The translations under genes were made by a program, and so were the position numbers. DNA of 64,000 bases from the NCBI GenBank assembly GCA_036557705.1, contig DATBHB010000037.1, positions 132,857 to 196,856 of the forward strand. The letters are read 5' to 3'. The notes under the pieces are model-generated. The model made no database searches, had not been told where the DNA came from, and worked only from the letters and a program-made list of their open reading frames with translations. Within the stretch, counting starts at the first letter, position 1, and the number at the start of each line of letters is the position of its first letter. Of this stretch, positions 34,315-43,847 are shown piece by piece. Source of the stretch: VAZQ01 sp036557705. Lineage in GTDB: Bacteria > Pseudomonadota > Alphaproteobacteria > Rhizobiales > Xanthobacteraceae.

Positions 34315-37300
34315 TGGCACGCACGAGCATCGCGTTTTTCACCACGACCTGTGCGCTCGCGGCACGGCGTCAGAGGAACGCTGTAGGGTGGGCAACGGCG
34401 CCTTCTCCGGTGCCGACAGCGTGGGCAAAATCGCGCCACGCGCCGTTGCCCACGCTGTCAGGCCGTGCGACGCGATTTTGCCCACCCTACGCATCAAGGC
34501 TATGCGGGCTCGGATGCTTGGCGATCGTCGCCTGGTTGTTGCTGACGGCGGGGGGCGGCCGCCTCTCCGCTCAGGAAATATCGGAAGACGCGCGCGAAGC
34601 ACTCACCCGCGCTACCACCGCCATTCAACAGCAGCAGTGGCTGGTCGCCGAACAGCAGCTCAAGATCGCCTCCGACAAGAGCTCGAACTCGCAAGAGGTC
34701 ATCCGCGCGTTTGCCGACTTCAATGACCGCCGCGGCGGGCGCGACCTGATCGGAATCGCCTTGTATCGCGACTATCTGGCGGCGCGGCCGGATGCGCCAG
34801 ACAGCGAAGAGATCAAAGCCAAGATCGCCGCACTCGAGCAGCGTGCGCTGTCGCTGGCCAATGGATTCATCGACAAGGCGCTTTCCGCGACCTCCGGCAT
34901 TGCGGCGGCGGAACGCGGTGGCGTGCTGATCAATATCGCGATCGCACAAGCTTTGCTCGGCAATCTTTCCGGCGCGTTCTCGACCGCATCCAGCGCGCGT
35001 GCGTCCAACCCTAATGGCGACGATCCGTACGGCAAAGTTGCTCAGGCGCTTGCGGAGCAGGGCAACCTCGCCGCCGCCAACGACGCGCTGGGGCGCGTTG
35101 CGCCAAGCAAGCGTCCAAAGGCCCTCGCCGATATGGCATACACATTAAGCAATGCAAAACGCCCCGCTGAAGCTCTGAATTACGCGGCACAGAGCACCGG
35201 CCCTGACCGGGTTAATGCCTACGACTACGTCGCCAGGGGCCAGTCGCAATTGGGCGACAGAAACGCCGTACGCTCCGCCCTGAACATGGCCATAAGCGCT
35301 GCAAATTCGCTCGATCAGGCGAGTCGCCGGGTGTACCTTTTCTCCGTGCTCGAAGCGGCGAGCGACGTGAGCGAACCCGATATCGCCAAGCGCCTCTATG
35401 CTGATGGGAGCAAATTGTATAACGCCAAAGACGATGCTTTTCAGTTGATGGTCGCGAGATGGCATCTGCTGGGAGGACTCGCTAATGCGGGGCACATCGC
35501 CGAGGCGCAGGCGCTGTTACCGTCGGTGGGCGATCCGAGATATCCGTTCTGGCATCAGAGTGCGGCGGGAGCGATCGAAAACGCTCGCAAACGGCAAGCC
35601 GACGAAGCCCTGAAACGAGCCGAAGAGTTCGTCAAACGCAAACAATTGCCCGAAGCCGAAGCGAGTCTTGGGCAGGAACCGTGGCCGGGCGCCCACGCCA
35701 AGGCCGCTCTCGCCATCGCCAACGCTTATCTGGAGAAAAAAGATCTTGCGGCGGCCAAGCGGGTGCTCGACCTTGGCGCAGTGGGCCTCGCCAAGGCCGC
35801 TTTTGACCCGAGCGACGCGTTCAACTACACGGTCGTCCGCCGCGACTTTTCCAATGCCTATGTCACCGTCGGCGACCCGGCGATGAGTCGCCGGATATTG
35901 GACGCACTCGCCGCAACGATCGGCAAGATCGCCAAGCCCGACCAGAAGCAGTATCCGCTCGATTATACGGCCGGTGCATTCGTCAACTTGGCCAAGGCCT
36001 TCGCGGCAGTTAAGAATTTTCCTGCGGCCAAGGGCGCAGCGGTGGAAGTCTTCAAGCTTGCCAACCAGATGAGCGCCGCCGGCAATCGTGCTTCGGCGCT
36101 GGGTCCGCTCGCCGATTTGGACCCGCAAGTCGGGATCATGAATGAGCTTGCCGCGGCCTTGCCCGCCCTTCCAGGCGGCTATCCAAAGAACAACATCATC
36201 AAGGGACTGATCAAATTCTACGCAGCCAACCATCAGGACTCGCAAGCGCTGGCCATGGCGGCACGGCTCGAAGATGTATCGGACCGAATGAATATGTTAT
36301 CGAGTCTCATCTCGGCCAGGGCCTCGGCCAAAGACTGGAGCGGCGCCATGGCGCTCGCCAACGAGCCGAGCGTTTCCGGTCGGCTCTACGCCGAGATCGC
36401 CGGGAAGATGCTGTCGGCGGACATGCGCAAGGAAGCCGCCGATCTGGAGCAGAAATTCGGCGCCCCGTCCTCTGAATCGAACAGCTATTTTGGCTCCCTC
36501 GCCTCGCGCCAGGCCTCCGCCTACGAGATCGAAAACGCCGTAAGAAGCGCATTCCGCATCGCCGAAATCCCGTCGCGCATCCGCACCCTGTTCTCGATAG
36601 CGTCCACGATCGAGCCGATCGCCGGACGTGCCGCCGCAAAGCCGATCGTCGAGCGCGCGATCGCCCAGTTCTCCGAGCTCAAGACACCCGTCGAGCGCGC
36701 GGACACTTGTAACAACATCAGTTCGTATCTTGCCTATGGATCGGTTCTGGCCGACGAGTCATCGGCGGTAAGCGCCGAAAATTCCTCGATCGGCGCGGCG
36801 TGCGCCGCCGAAGCGCTTGAGATCCCGGCGCAGGACGCCCGAATCAGTAAGCTGCAATCCGCATTATATTCGCCGAAGCCGGTCACGCGGCCCATCATGG
36901 GCAAGACGCTGGTGCCGACGCGGCTCGCCATCAGCCGGCTCTTGGCGCAAGCGCGCAGCGACAGCGAGACCGCGTCTGCCACGAGCAAATTGGCGCAAGA
37001 CGGCGCCATCGAATCGGCGTTGGATCTCGCCGGCTTCCCACAGATCAATTCCTATTCCGACCAGACGGTGAAAGCCGCCATTGCCTGGCTGATGGAGTTC
37101 GGCGACGCGGCCGCGGCTGAGCGAATTTTCCAGCAGTTCGTCGACGCCATTGCAGGAATAAAAGATGAATCGTCGAGAGACTCGCGACAGAACGAGGCCG
37201 CCCAGATCGCAAAGCTATTGCCGGACCTCGAGCGCGCGCTGGATCTGGTGCCGGCAGTCAAATCCGCGACCAGTCGAATCAGCCTGTTCATCGATATCGG

Positions 37301-38993
37301 CAATGAGGCGGTGTCCCGCGGCCGATTCGAGATCGCGCTGAATGCGCTCGAGCGCGCGAAGGCGACCGCAAACGAAATCGGCAATACCGGCTACTTCGCG
37401 AGCATGGCCTCGCTCGCGGCGCGCGCCGGCGACAAGAATGCCGAGGCTTACATTGCCGAGGTGGCCAAGGCCAATGGCCTCAACAGCGAAGTCGATGCAC
37501 GCTACACGCTAATTGAGGAACTGTTGAAAGCGAAGCAGCGGGAACGAGCCACTGCGCTGCTGGCGCCGCAGGAAGCCGCCCTCGCCCGCCTCTCAAGCTC
37601 GGATCGATGGGGCTACCGAGCGCTCTTTTTTGCGCGCCAGCTCGCCATCCTGGGCGACACGGCTCGGCTGGACAAATTGATTGCGGCCGCGCCGCTTCCG
37701 GAAAACAAGGTCTCGGTGTTGCTCTATGCGGCCTACGGGTTCGAGAATGCGGAGCGGCCCGATGCGGCCGTGGTGGCGCTCACCCGCGCGCTTGAAATGA
37801 TCAACGACATCGCGGACCCGGCGACAAAGGTCTCGGACCTGCAGTCGATTGCGGGGCACTATATCACCGCCGGCAAGCCGGACCTGGGGCGCGCGAATCT
37901 TGCCAAGTCGATCGAATTGATCCCGGCGATTCCAGCCGTCCCCACGCGCTCGTCTTACCTGCGCTCCGCCGCCAGCACATACGCGCGGCTGGGCGATACA
38001 GATGCGGCGCGCAAATTGTTTGCGCGCTCGCTCGAAATATTGGGGGTGAATCGACCCGACCTCGCCGCATGGACCGATTACCAACTTGCGATCGTCGGCG
38101 ACTCGGCCAAAGAATCCGGAGAGGTCAATAAGCGAGTGCTGGCCATCAGCGACTCGTACTGGCGCGCCCGCGCCGTGCAATCCTTGATCAGTTCGCGTGT
38201 TTACAGCTCTCGCGTGGCCGATGCGATCACGCTGATCAAATCGGCGCCGCCGTCGGCGCTGCTCGATGCAGACATCATGAAGATCTTCCGGCTGCAACTC
38301 GGCAAGCACGACACCGACCCCGCGCGCGAACTCATCGGCAAGATTGCGCATCCCGGCCTCCGCGACGAGGCGCGGCGGCTGTTGCTTCTGGTAGAGGCGC
38401 GCCAAGCCGGTCCCGAAGCCGCGCTCGCCGACATCGGCATGATCGAGAACAAGGCAACGCGCGCCTATACGTTTGTCGACCTCGGCCGGCTTCTGGCCTC
38501 TCGCAGCGACAAGGGTTCGCAAGCCGCCTATTTCGCGCAGCTCGCTTATTTCGTTGGGGCCAGCCTTGCAGAACAGGTTTCGGACATATCGCTCCGCGTT
38601 GACCTGGCGGCATCGACGGGCGCGGGACAAAATGCGCTCGAACCCGACCTCGGCAAACCGACCTTGGCGCGGGCGGAGACGCTCGCCGCGGAACTATCCG
38701 ACCAGCGGGCGCGCACCTATGCGGTGCGCTGGGCCAAGCGGGCTGTTGCCGCCGGCAAGGCTGCGCCGCCGCGCAGCGACGAGCGGAACGAGTGGGCCTC
38801 CAAAGCGAATTCTTTGCTTTATTCCGACGAATACAAGGACATCGAAGGCTTCGTGCAGTCGCTGATGAGCAAGAATCCGACCGAGCGGGCCAACGGCTTT
38901 GCCCAGGCTGCGCGCGACTATGGATCGCAAGTCAAGGAATTGCGCGACAAGGAGGCCGCATTCGAGAAGAAGCGACAGGCGCTCGCGCAATAA
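34311..38993 (+). CDS. 1560-residue exported helical-repeat (TPR-like) protein
   Basis: The ATG overlaps the kinase stop (ATGATG). After 24 residues, 36 codons are read through a family A repeat; a hydrophobic segment (LGCLAIVAWLLLTAGGG) ending LSAQE then acts as signal. The remaining about 1480 residues are an Ala-rich array of paired helices of roughly 33-36 residues (AKAALAIANAYLEKKDLAAAKRVL style), resembling degenerate tetratricopeptide repeats, with a charged helical end. It is probably a periplasmic scaffold for the system. No catalytic motif seen. Confidence 0.8.
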   Translation: MMARTSIAFFTTTCALAARRQRNAVGWATAPSPVPTAWAKSRHAPLPTLSGRATRFCPPYASRLCGLGCLAIVAWLLLTAGGGRLSAQEISEDAREALTRATTAIQQQQWLVAEQQLKIASDKSSNSQEVIRAFADFNDRRGGRDLIGIALYRDYLAARPDAPDSEEIKAKIAALEQRALSLANGFIDKALSATSGIAAAERGGVLINIAIAQALLGNLSGAFSTASSARASNPNGDDPYGKVAQALAEQGNLAAANDALGRVAPSKRPKALADMAYTLSNAKRPAEALNYAAQSTGPDRVNAYDYVARGQSQLGDRNAVRSALNMAISAANSLDQASRRVYLFSVLEAASDVSEPDIAKRLYADGSKLYNAKDDAFQLMVARWHLLGGLANAGHIAEAQALLPSVGDPRYPFWHQSAAGAIENARKRQADEALKRAEEFVKRKQLPEAEASLGQEPWPGAHAKAALAIANAYLEKKDLAAAKRVLDLGAVGLAKAAFDPSDAFNYTVVRRDFSNAYVTVGDPAMSRRILDALAATIGKIAKPDQKQYPLDYTAGAFVNLAKAFAAVKNFPAAKGAAVEVFKLANQMSAAGNRASALGPLADLDPQVGIMNELAAALPALPGGYPKNNIIKGLIKFYAANHQDSQALAMAARLEDVSDRMNMLSSLISARASAKDWSGAMALANEPSVSGRLYAEIAGKMLSADMRKEAADLEQKFGAPSSESNSYFGSLASRQASAYEIENAVRSAFRIAEIPSRIRTLFSIASTIEPIAGRAAAKPIVERAIAQFSELKTPVERADTCNNISSYLAYGSVLADESSAVSAENSSIGAACAAEALEIPAQDARISKLQSALYSPKPVTRPIMGKTLVPTRLAISRLLAQARSDSETASATSKLAQDGAIESALDLAGFPQINSYSDQTVKAAIAWLMEFGDAAAAERIFQQFVDAIAGIKDESSRDSRQNEAAQIAKLLPDLERALDLVPAVKSATSRISLFIDIGNEAVSRGRFEIALNALERAKATANEIGNTGYFASMASLAARAGDKNAEAYIAEVAKANGLNSEVDARYTLIEELLKAKQRERATALLAPQEAALARLSSSDRWGYRALFFARQLAILGDTARLDKLIAAAPLPENKVSVLLYAAYGFENAERPDAAVVALTRALEMINDIADPATKVSDLQSIAGHYITAGKPDLGRANLAKSIELIPAIPAVPTRSSYLRSAASTYARLGDTDAARKLFARSLEILGVNRPDLAAWTDYQLAIVGDSAKESGEVNKRVLAISDSYWRARAVQSLISSRVYSSRVADAITLIKSAPPSALLDADIMKIFRLQLGKHDTDPARELIGKIAHPGLRDEARRLLLLVEARQAGPEAALADIGMIENKATRAYTFVDLGRLLASRSDKGSQAAYFAQLAYFVGASLAEQVSDISLRVDLAASTGAGQNALEPDLGKPTLARAETLAAELSDQRARTYAVRWAKRAVAAGKAAPPRSDERNEWASKANSLLYSDEYKDIEGFVQSLMSKNPTERANGFAQAARDYGSQVKELRDKEAAFEKKRQALAQ
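34383..34490. repeat. Palindromic repeat, family A copy 3, inside a coding frame
   Basis: GTAGGGTGGGCAACGGCG to CGATTTTGCCCACCCTAC, exactly 108 bases (36 codons) with no stop in the frame of the 1560-residue protein, between its start codon and its export helix. Confidence 0.85.
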
Positions 38994-39247
38994 GCTGCTC
39001 TCGTGGCGTGCATTCTCCGGGCTTACGCTCGGCGGCTGCGTGGAACTTGCTCATGCTCCTCCCCTGCCGATGAAGTGGGCGCGGGCTGTGACGGCGACAA
39101 ACTCTTTCGCTCTTCAAAAAATGTAAAAATCCACCGGTGAAGAACGGAAAATTTGAATTGCTGTCCGGCCTCCTTTGGCCTAACGCGTTTGTCGCCGGAT
39201 GATTCTTGGAAGCGCGTCGCGAACTGTCCGTGCCGGGGGAGGAAAAC

Positions 39248-39421
39248 ATGGTGTCGCAACTGGATGACGCCAAGCACTGGCGGTTCTGTGCGGAGGAACT
39301 AAGGACCGCTGCGGATGAGATGCTCAGTGAAAAATGTCGCGCGACGGCTCTGCGGATTGCAGAAGACTACGATCGCCTGGCGCAACGTGCCGAAGCGCAC
39401 GCTGATCACGATCGAGATTGA
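39248..39421 (+). CDS. Small helical protein of unknown function
   Basis: A 57-residue protein starting at ATG 39248, with a strong GGGGAGGA 4 bases upstream. DAKHWRFCAEELRTAADEM, then KCRATALRIAEDYDRLAQRAE forms two amphipathic helices. This pattern (HWRxRAEEMRxxAEExxD...MLRIADDYDRLAxRAE) is a common, uncharacterised small protein of Bradyrhizobium-type genomes. A 57-aa relative of similar style occurs at 60012. Confidence 0.75.
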   Translation: MVSQLDDAKHWRFCAEELRTAADEMLSEKCRATALRIAEDYDRLAQRAEAHADHDRD

Positions 39422-39631
39422 TTCGGCGTGCGCTCCCGATTGCGGCGACGCCGGCAGCCGGCTTGCCGGGCGCGCGCGGACCGGCGGCCAGGGAACAGCT
39501 CCGTTGCCCACAAATTGTGCCCACATATTGTAAGCCTCGCCACACCGGCGGCATGATCGTCGCATCTATGTCCCTCGTTGTCGTGACCTCGCGTCGGACG
39601 TCATATCGGGTTCATCCAGGGAGGACCGCCC

Positions 39632-40069
39632 ATGCGATTATCATCGGCGATTCGTGCCGCGCTGATTGCTTTGGCTGTAACCGGCGGGGGGCTGGCGACT
39701 GCCGCTTTCGCCGACAGCGGCGCCATCCGCTTCAACGTGATCAAGGCCGGCTTTGTCGTCGGTGGCTCTGGCGGCAGCGGCACACTGTTATTCCACGGCC
39801 GCCGTTATCGACTGGCGATTGGCGGGGTGAGCTATGGTTTTACCTTTGGCGCCTCGGCGACCGATTTCGTCGGCACCGTCAGCAATATCCGAACGGCGTC
39901 CGATGTGAATGGCGTCTACGGTGCGGCTGGCGCTGGCGCCGCGGTTGGTGCCGGCGCGGGTGCGATCGTGCTGGCTAATCAGAACGGCGCGGTGCTCACG
40001 CTGTCGGGGCGGCAGGCCGGGCTGATCGTCGCCGCCGACCTCAACGGGCTGCTAATCTCGCTGCGGTAG
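39632..40069 (+). CDS. Small secreted protein, DUF1134/EipA-like
   Basis: A 145-residue exported protein: signal peptide to about residue 27, then GSGTLLFHGRRYRLAIGGVSYG and, near the end, GAVLTLSGRQAGLIVAADLNGL. The layout (short beta-rich domain with GSGTL...G) resembles DUF1134/EipA-type envelope proteins of alphaproteobacteria, but the match is by eye. GGGAGGA lies 7 bases before the ATG. It is isolated. Confidence 0.65.
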   Translation: MRLSSAIRAALIALAVTGGGLATAAFADSGAIRFNVIKAGFVVGGSGGSGTLLFHGRRYRLAIGGVSYGFTFGASATDFVGTVSNIRTASDVNGVYGAAGAGAAVGAGAGAIVLANQNGAVLTLSGRQAGLIVAADLNGLLISLR

Positions 40070-40341
40070 CGGGCTCGCCCGGCGCACCGCGAGCCGGATG
40101 ACGGCCGCATTCGAAAACAGGCGCAGCCGTCCATGCGTGCCAACGCGACGGCGCGCGGGATGAGCTGCGATATGTCGCAATTATGTACTAGTACCAAATT
40201 CTGGGCGCGTGGCTCAAAGCGATGCTTTAACGCCCCAACTTAGCAGAATATTTTACCAGGCGTGTACTCACCACATTGCCCTGCACAAATCCCCAATAGC
40301 TGGAATTTGTGCGAGCGGTGACGATCATTTCGAGATCTAAA

Positions 40342-40715
40342 CTAGAAGATGTCCAGCATTTCATCCGAAATCGTCCAGCTGAATTCAGAATCCAGGATCC
40401 CTGTTCCGACAATGGTCGGCCTCAGTGACTTGTATGAAACCTTTTGACTATAAAACTCTCCAAGCTTTACGCGACCCGATTCTGGAAATCGACATCGGCT
40501 CCCGCTGCCTCGTAGAACACGGTCTCGTCGACAGCCCAGCGCTGTTTCTTCGGATCGAGAGAGACCAAACCAGTTTTCGGAAAAGCTCCATAACCCACAA
40601 TAGGAACGTCAGCCAGGATTTCACTTTGCGACAACGGCGAGTCGTCCACAACGATCTCGCCCGGCCATAGAGGCCGGGCGAGAGCATCGAATAGTCGGGC
40701 AGCCGATCTACGCAT
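40342..40715 (-). pseudogene. Small gene, probably frameshifted, coupled to the S10-S53 peptidase
   Basis: ATG 40715 has GGAAGG 3 bases upstream and overlaps the peptidase stop. The first frame runs 82 codons to 40467 (FDALARPLWPGEIVVDDSPL, IVGYGAFPKTGLVSLD, ETVFYEAAG). A second protein-like frame then continues to 40342 (GEFYSQKVSYKSLRPTIVG, DSEFSWTISDEML). A single frame change near 40490 would join them into about 124 residues. No family recognised. If the shift is not real, the intact product is the 82-residue protein. Confidence 0.5.
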
Positions 40716-43542
40716 CGACCTTCCGGCGGTGGCCCCGCCGCTCATGCGCAGCTCGATGTATCCCGTACGAACTCTCTGCCGGCGTTGGTTTTTCCGGGGC
40801 GAGTGCCACATGCTCCTGCTGTTCTTCCGCGTTGAACAGCTGCGCAAGCCTGTTCGCAATCGGCGAACCCAGTCCGGTGCACGGATCGGGGCCGAGACGG
40901 GCTCGATAAAACCCGTTGTCGCCTTTGATAATGTCATTAAAGCAGGTCTGGTTCGACCACAGTTGCGGGGTCACGAAGCCGAGCTTGCGGCCGAATGCAG
41001 CAAACAGCCCAGCATAGAGAGGCGCCACGGCGCTGGTGCCGCCGGCCACCGTCGGCTTGCCGTGGACGTAGAGTTTGTACCCGGTGTCCGGGTCGGCATT
41101 GCCAGCCACGTCGGGGACCATCCTGCCGCGGCCATGCGGCGCGCCGGTCTGCCATGCCGGCATGGGTGTGAACAGCCGTGAGAAGCCGCCGCCCGTCCCG
41201 TTTCCATCGGGATCGCCGGGATTGTCGTTCCACACCGTCTCGCCGTCCGCAGTCATCGTCGTCCCGCCGCACCCCACCACGAACGGACTCGACGAAGGCA
41301 GATCGACATTAACCGGATCGGGCCCGCCGTCCGAAGAGTTGTTGTCGCCGGACGCGGCAAATACCATCATGCCGGAGTTTGCCGCCGCCTGGGCGGCCGC
41401 GTTGAGCCGTTTCGCGTAATCGAGCCCGCTGTTGCGGCCTGCCTCCTGCCAATTGGCTTCGTCCGAGCCCCAGGAGATCGAACAGACGTCGCAGCCGTCC
41501 GCCGCCGCCGCCGTGATGGCTGTGGCCATCGCTCCCCAATCCGTGCCGTCGGCCCAATAAAGGCGGACATTGGCTGGCTTTCCGGTGGCGATGCTGTAGG
41601 CGGCAGCGGCGATTTGGATGTCCATTGCGACCTCGATATCGGGATCTCGCGGGTCGTTGACATGCTGGTTTGGATTGTTGCGCCCGGCGCCGATCGGCAC
41701 ATCCTCGATGTAGGGGCGCGGAAGACCCGATGCCTGGAAGAAGGAATCGATATCGCTTCCGACCCAGCCGCCGCCAAGCTCGATGATGCCGATTGTGCCG
41801 CCTCCGACGAGGCTCTTCGGCCAGGAATAGGCGGCGCAGAGGTCTCGAACATCCCACGCGCCCAGCCCCGCCGCGGCCGCCCGCAGTTCTGTCGGGCTGC
41901 GCTCCGGCAGCTTGAAATAGGGATGAACGGTGTCGGGAAGCGTCCGCGCCAGCATCGCCGCCGCACGCCTGCGCGCTGCGACGCCGGTGACCGCGGCGGT
42001 GTACATGGAGGCGAGGTCGCCCTTCATGGCCGTGCGCGAATCTCCGTCGAGGTAGATCATGTGACCGGAGGGATAGTTGCGGATCGTCAGATTGGCGCGG
42101 ATATTGCCGTCCTGGAGCGGCATTGCGTCGAGCGTCAGCTTCGTCTGGAAGAACGGAGTGACGGAATCGTAGTAACCGTTGGCGGACAGCACCATCAGAT
42201 AGGGATTCGCCGCCATCGTGGCGGCGAGATCGCCCGCCGTATAGAGCGTGGGATTGCCCTGGCCGTCGGGAAGCTGGACTGACCCGGTCGGGTCCTTGTG
42301 TCTGAAATCCCAGTACTGGAATGCCTGGTCGTTGAGGTCGACGAAGTTGGACGTCGAAGTGAACTTCAGGTCGTTGTTGAGATAGCTGTTCCACATGGCG
42401 GTGTAGACGCCGCCGACCGCAGCCATGGTCGGATCGTTCATGCCGCCGTCGGGAGAAACGATGGCCGCAATTCCCGTATCGATCCCTTTCACACGCCCGT
42501 CATAGGCCCCCAATGCGACCCCTTGATCCTGCAGCAAGTTGATCAGGAACGCCGAGTGGCCTATGCGATCGGAAGCCTCCACGTTGAGATTCCAGGCGGT
42601 GAGCACGTCCGGCGGGAGTCCGAGATATTGGCTCAGCGTTCCCACGGCGGTTGGGTCCGCGTTCGGGAATGCCGCGAGCGCCTGGGCATAGGCGGTCTGG
42701 GAAAACGCCGTCACCGTATCCATGAAGGCCGCCAGGTTCGGTGGCCGCGGATCGATGCCGAGCCTGCCATGGTACCATGCGTCGGCGGCGAAGGTCGGCA
42801 TCAGGCCCGGCGCGTTGCTGAAGTTCGCCGGGTAATCGAGCACGCTCGACTGCAGCGTCACGCCGTTGAGATCGATCCCATCTTCGTGCAGCATCCAGGC
42901 GAGCACGCAAGTGCGGGCCGTCCCATAGGATTCACCGAACAGGAACTTGGGAGAATTCCAGCGGTTGAACGCGGTCAGGTAGCGCTTGATGAACTGTTTG
43001 ATCGAGAGCGCGTCTTGATCGACGCCCCAGAAATCCCGATTTTTCCAAGGCGCGATCGCCGCGGAATAGCCGGTGCCGACCGGGTTGATATAAACGAGAT
43101 CGCTGAAATCGATGAGGCTGTCGGGGTTGTCTTCCATTCGGTAGGGGGGCGGCGGGGTAAATCCGGGCATGCTGGTCTTGATGCGCCTGGGCGCGAAGGA
43201 GCCGAGCATCAGGAACACGGCCGAGGAGCCGGGCCCGCCATTGTAGAAGAAGGTCACCGGACGAGTCGCCGGGCTCTGGCCGTCGGCAGTGAACGCGACG
43301 TAGAAGAACTTGGCTGCCGGTTTCGAGCTCGACGGGTCCACCGCGACCAGGTGTCCGGCGGTCGCCGTGTATGGGATTGGCAGCCCATCCAGCGTTACCA
43401 GGTGATGCGTGACCGCGGCGTTTTCGCTCGTGTCGGTGATCGAATCGTCCGGGCCGGCGCCGTAGGCAGTCGCGTCGAGAAACGGCTGATCGGCCGGGTC
43501 CGATTGCCCGAAGCCCGCGGCCCGGGTGATGATATCCAGCAT
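40708..43542 (-). CDS. Fusion of S10 carboxypeptidase-like and S53 sedolisin-like serine peptidases
   Basis: A 944-residue protein with two peptidase domains. Residues about 40-525 are serine-carboxypeptidase-like (S10): FFYNGGPGSS (98-107), GESYG with Ser205, YYDSVTP with Asp459 and SGHMIYLD with His494. Residues about 545-905 are sedolisin-like (S53): GTIGIIELGGG, IEVAMD with Glu637/Asp641, ASGDNNSSDGG with Asp733, and GGTSA with Ser837, plus a final Ca-type loop. Both catalytic sets are intact. No signal peptide and no S53 pro-domain are seen; the S10 part sits where the pro-domain would be. GAGGAGG precedes the ATG. Confidence 0.9.
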   Translation of the reverse strand: MLDIITRAAGFGQSDPADQPFLDATAYGAGPDDSITDTSENAAVTHHLVTLDGLPIPYTATAGHLVAVDPSSSKPAAKFFYVAFTADGQSPATRPVTFFYNGGPGSSAVFLMLGSFAPRRIKTSMPGFTPPPPYRMEDNPDSLIDFSDLVYINPVGTGYSAAIAPWKNRDFWGVDQDALSIKQFIKRYLTAFNRWNSPKFLFGESYGTARTCVLAWMLHEDGIDLNGVTLQSSVLDYPANFSNAPGLMPTFAADAWYHGRLGIDPRPPNLAAFMDTVTAFSQTAYAQALAAFPNADPTAVGTLSQYLGLPPDVLTAWNLNVEASDRIGHSAFLINLLQDQGVALGAYDGRVKGIDTGIAAIVSPDGGMNDPTMAAVGGVYTAMWNSYLNNDLKFTSTSNFVDLNDQAFQYWDFRHKDPTGSVQLPDGQGNPTLYTAGDLAATMAANPYLMVLSANGYYDSVTPFFQTKLTLDAMPLQDGNIRANLTIRNYPSGHMIYLDGDSRTAMKGDLASMYTAAVTGVAARRRAAAMLARTLPDTVHPYFKLPERSPTELRAAAAGLGAWDVRDLCAAYSWPKSLVGGGTIGIIELGGGWVGSDIDSFFQASGLPRPYIEDVPIGAGRNNPNQHVNDPRDPDIEVAMDIQIAAAAYSIATGKPANVRLYWADGTDWGAMATAITAAAADGCDVCSISWGSDEANWQEAGRNSGLDYAKRLNAAAQAAANSGMMVFAASGDNNSSDGGPDPVNVDLPSSSPFVVGCGGTTMTADGETVWNDNPGDPDGNGTGGGFSRLFTPMPAWQTGAPHGRGRMVPDVAGNADPDTGYKLYVHGKPTVAGGTSAVAPLYAGLFAAFGRKLGFVTPQLWSNQTCFNDIIKGDNGFYRARLGPDPCTGLGSPIANRLAQLFNAEEQQEHVALAPEKPTPAESSYGIHRAAHERRGHRRKVDA

Positions 43543-43847
43543 TTTTCGCCTCCTCGGATTTAATGGGTGTGAACGTTCGGGCCTCGGCGTTTGAGCCCGC
43601 GTCCACGCTCGCCATTAGTCCGGAGACACGCGCGATTGGTTCTCCGGATTACAACAAAATTGGGAATGCATTGTCAGCGGAACCGATCGATTCATTTGCG
43701 CGACTAATGGGGCCTGATTAGTTGTCGATCCTTGGCGGGTGAGGCCGCGCGGGGAGCTGGTGGACGTGGTTTATATCTTCGAGTGCCGAATGTCGGGCGC
43801 GATCGCTTGGCGACGACTATCGCCCCGCGCAACTGCAGGAGGAATAA
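43543..43847. other. Divergent intergenic region
   Basis: 305 bases between divergent genes, somewhat richer in A/T than the surroundings. A hairpin TCCGGAGA...TCTCCGGA lies at about 43619-43658. CTGCAGGAGGAATAA is the ribosome site of the rightward gene. No promoter could be assigned with confidence. Confidence 0.4.

Noticed and set aside
22321..38993. Type VI secretion system
   Set aside because: Kinase, PP2C and FHA genes invite this, but no VipA/B, Hcp, VgrG, TssJ-M or ClpV-like gene is present.
40227..40412. A 61-codon leftward frame
   Set aside because: Overlaps, in another frame, the more protein-like continuation of the small gene ending at 40342; no ribosome site.
42298..43563. A 421-codon frame opposite the S10-S53 peptidase
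   Set aside because: Opposite strand of intact catalytic motifs; no start signals.
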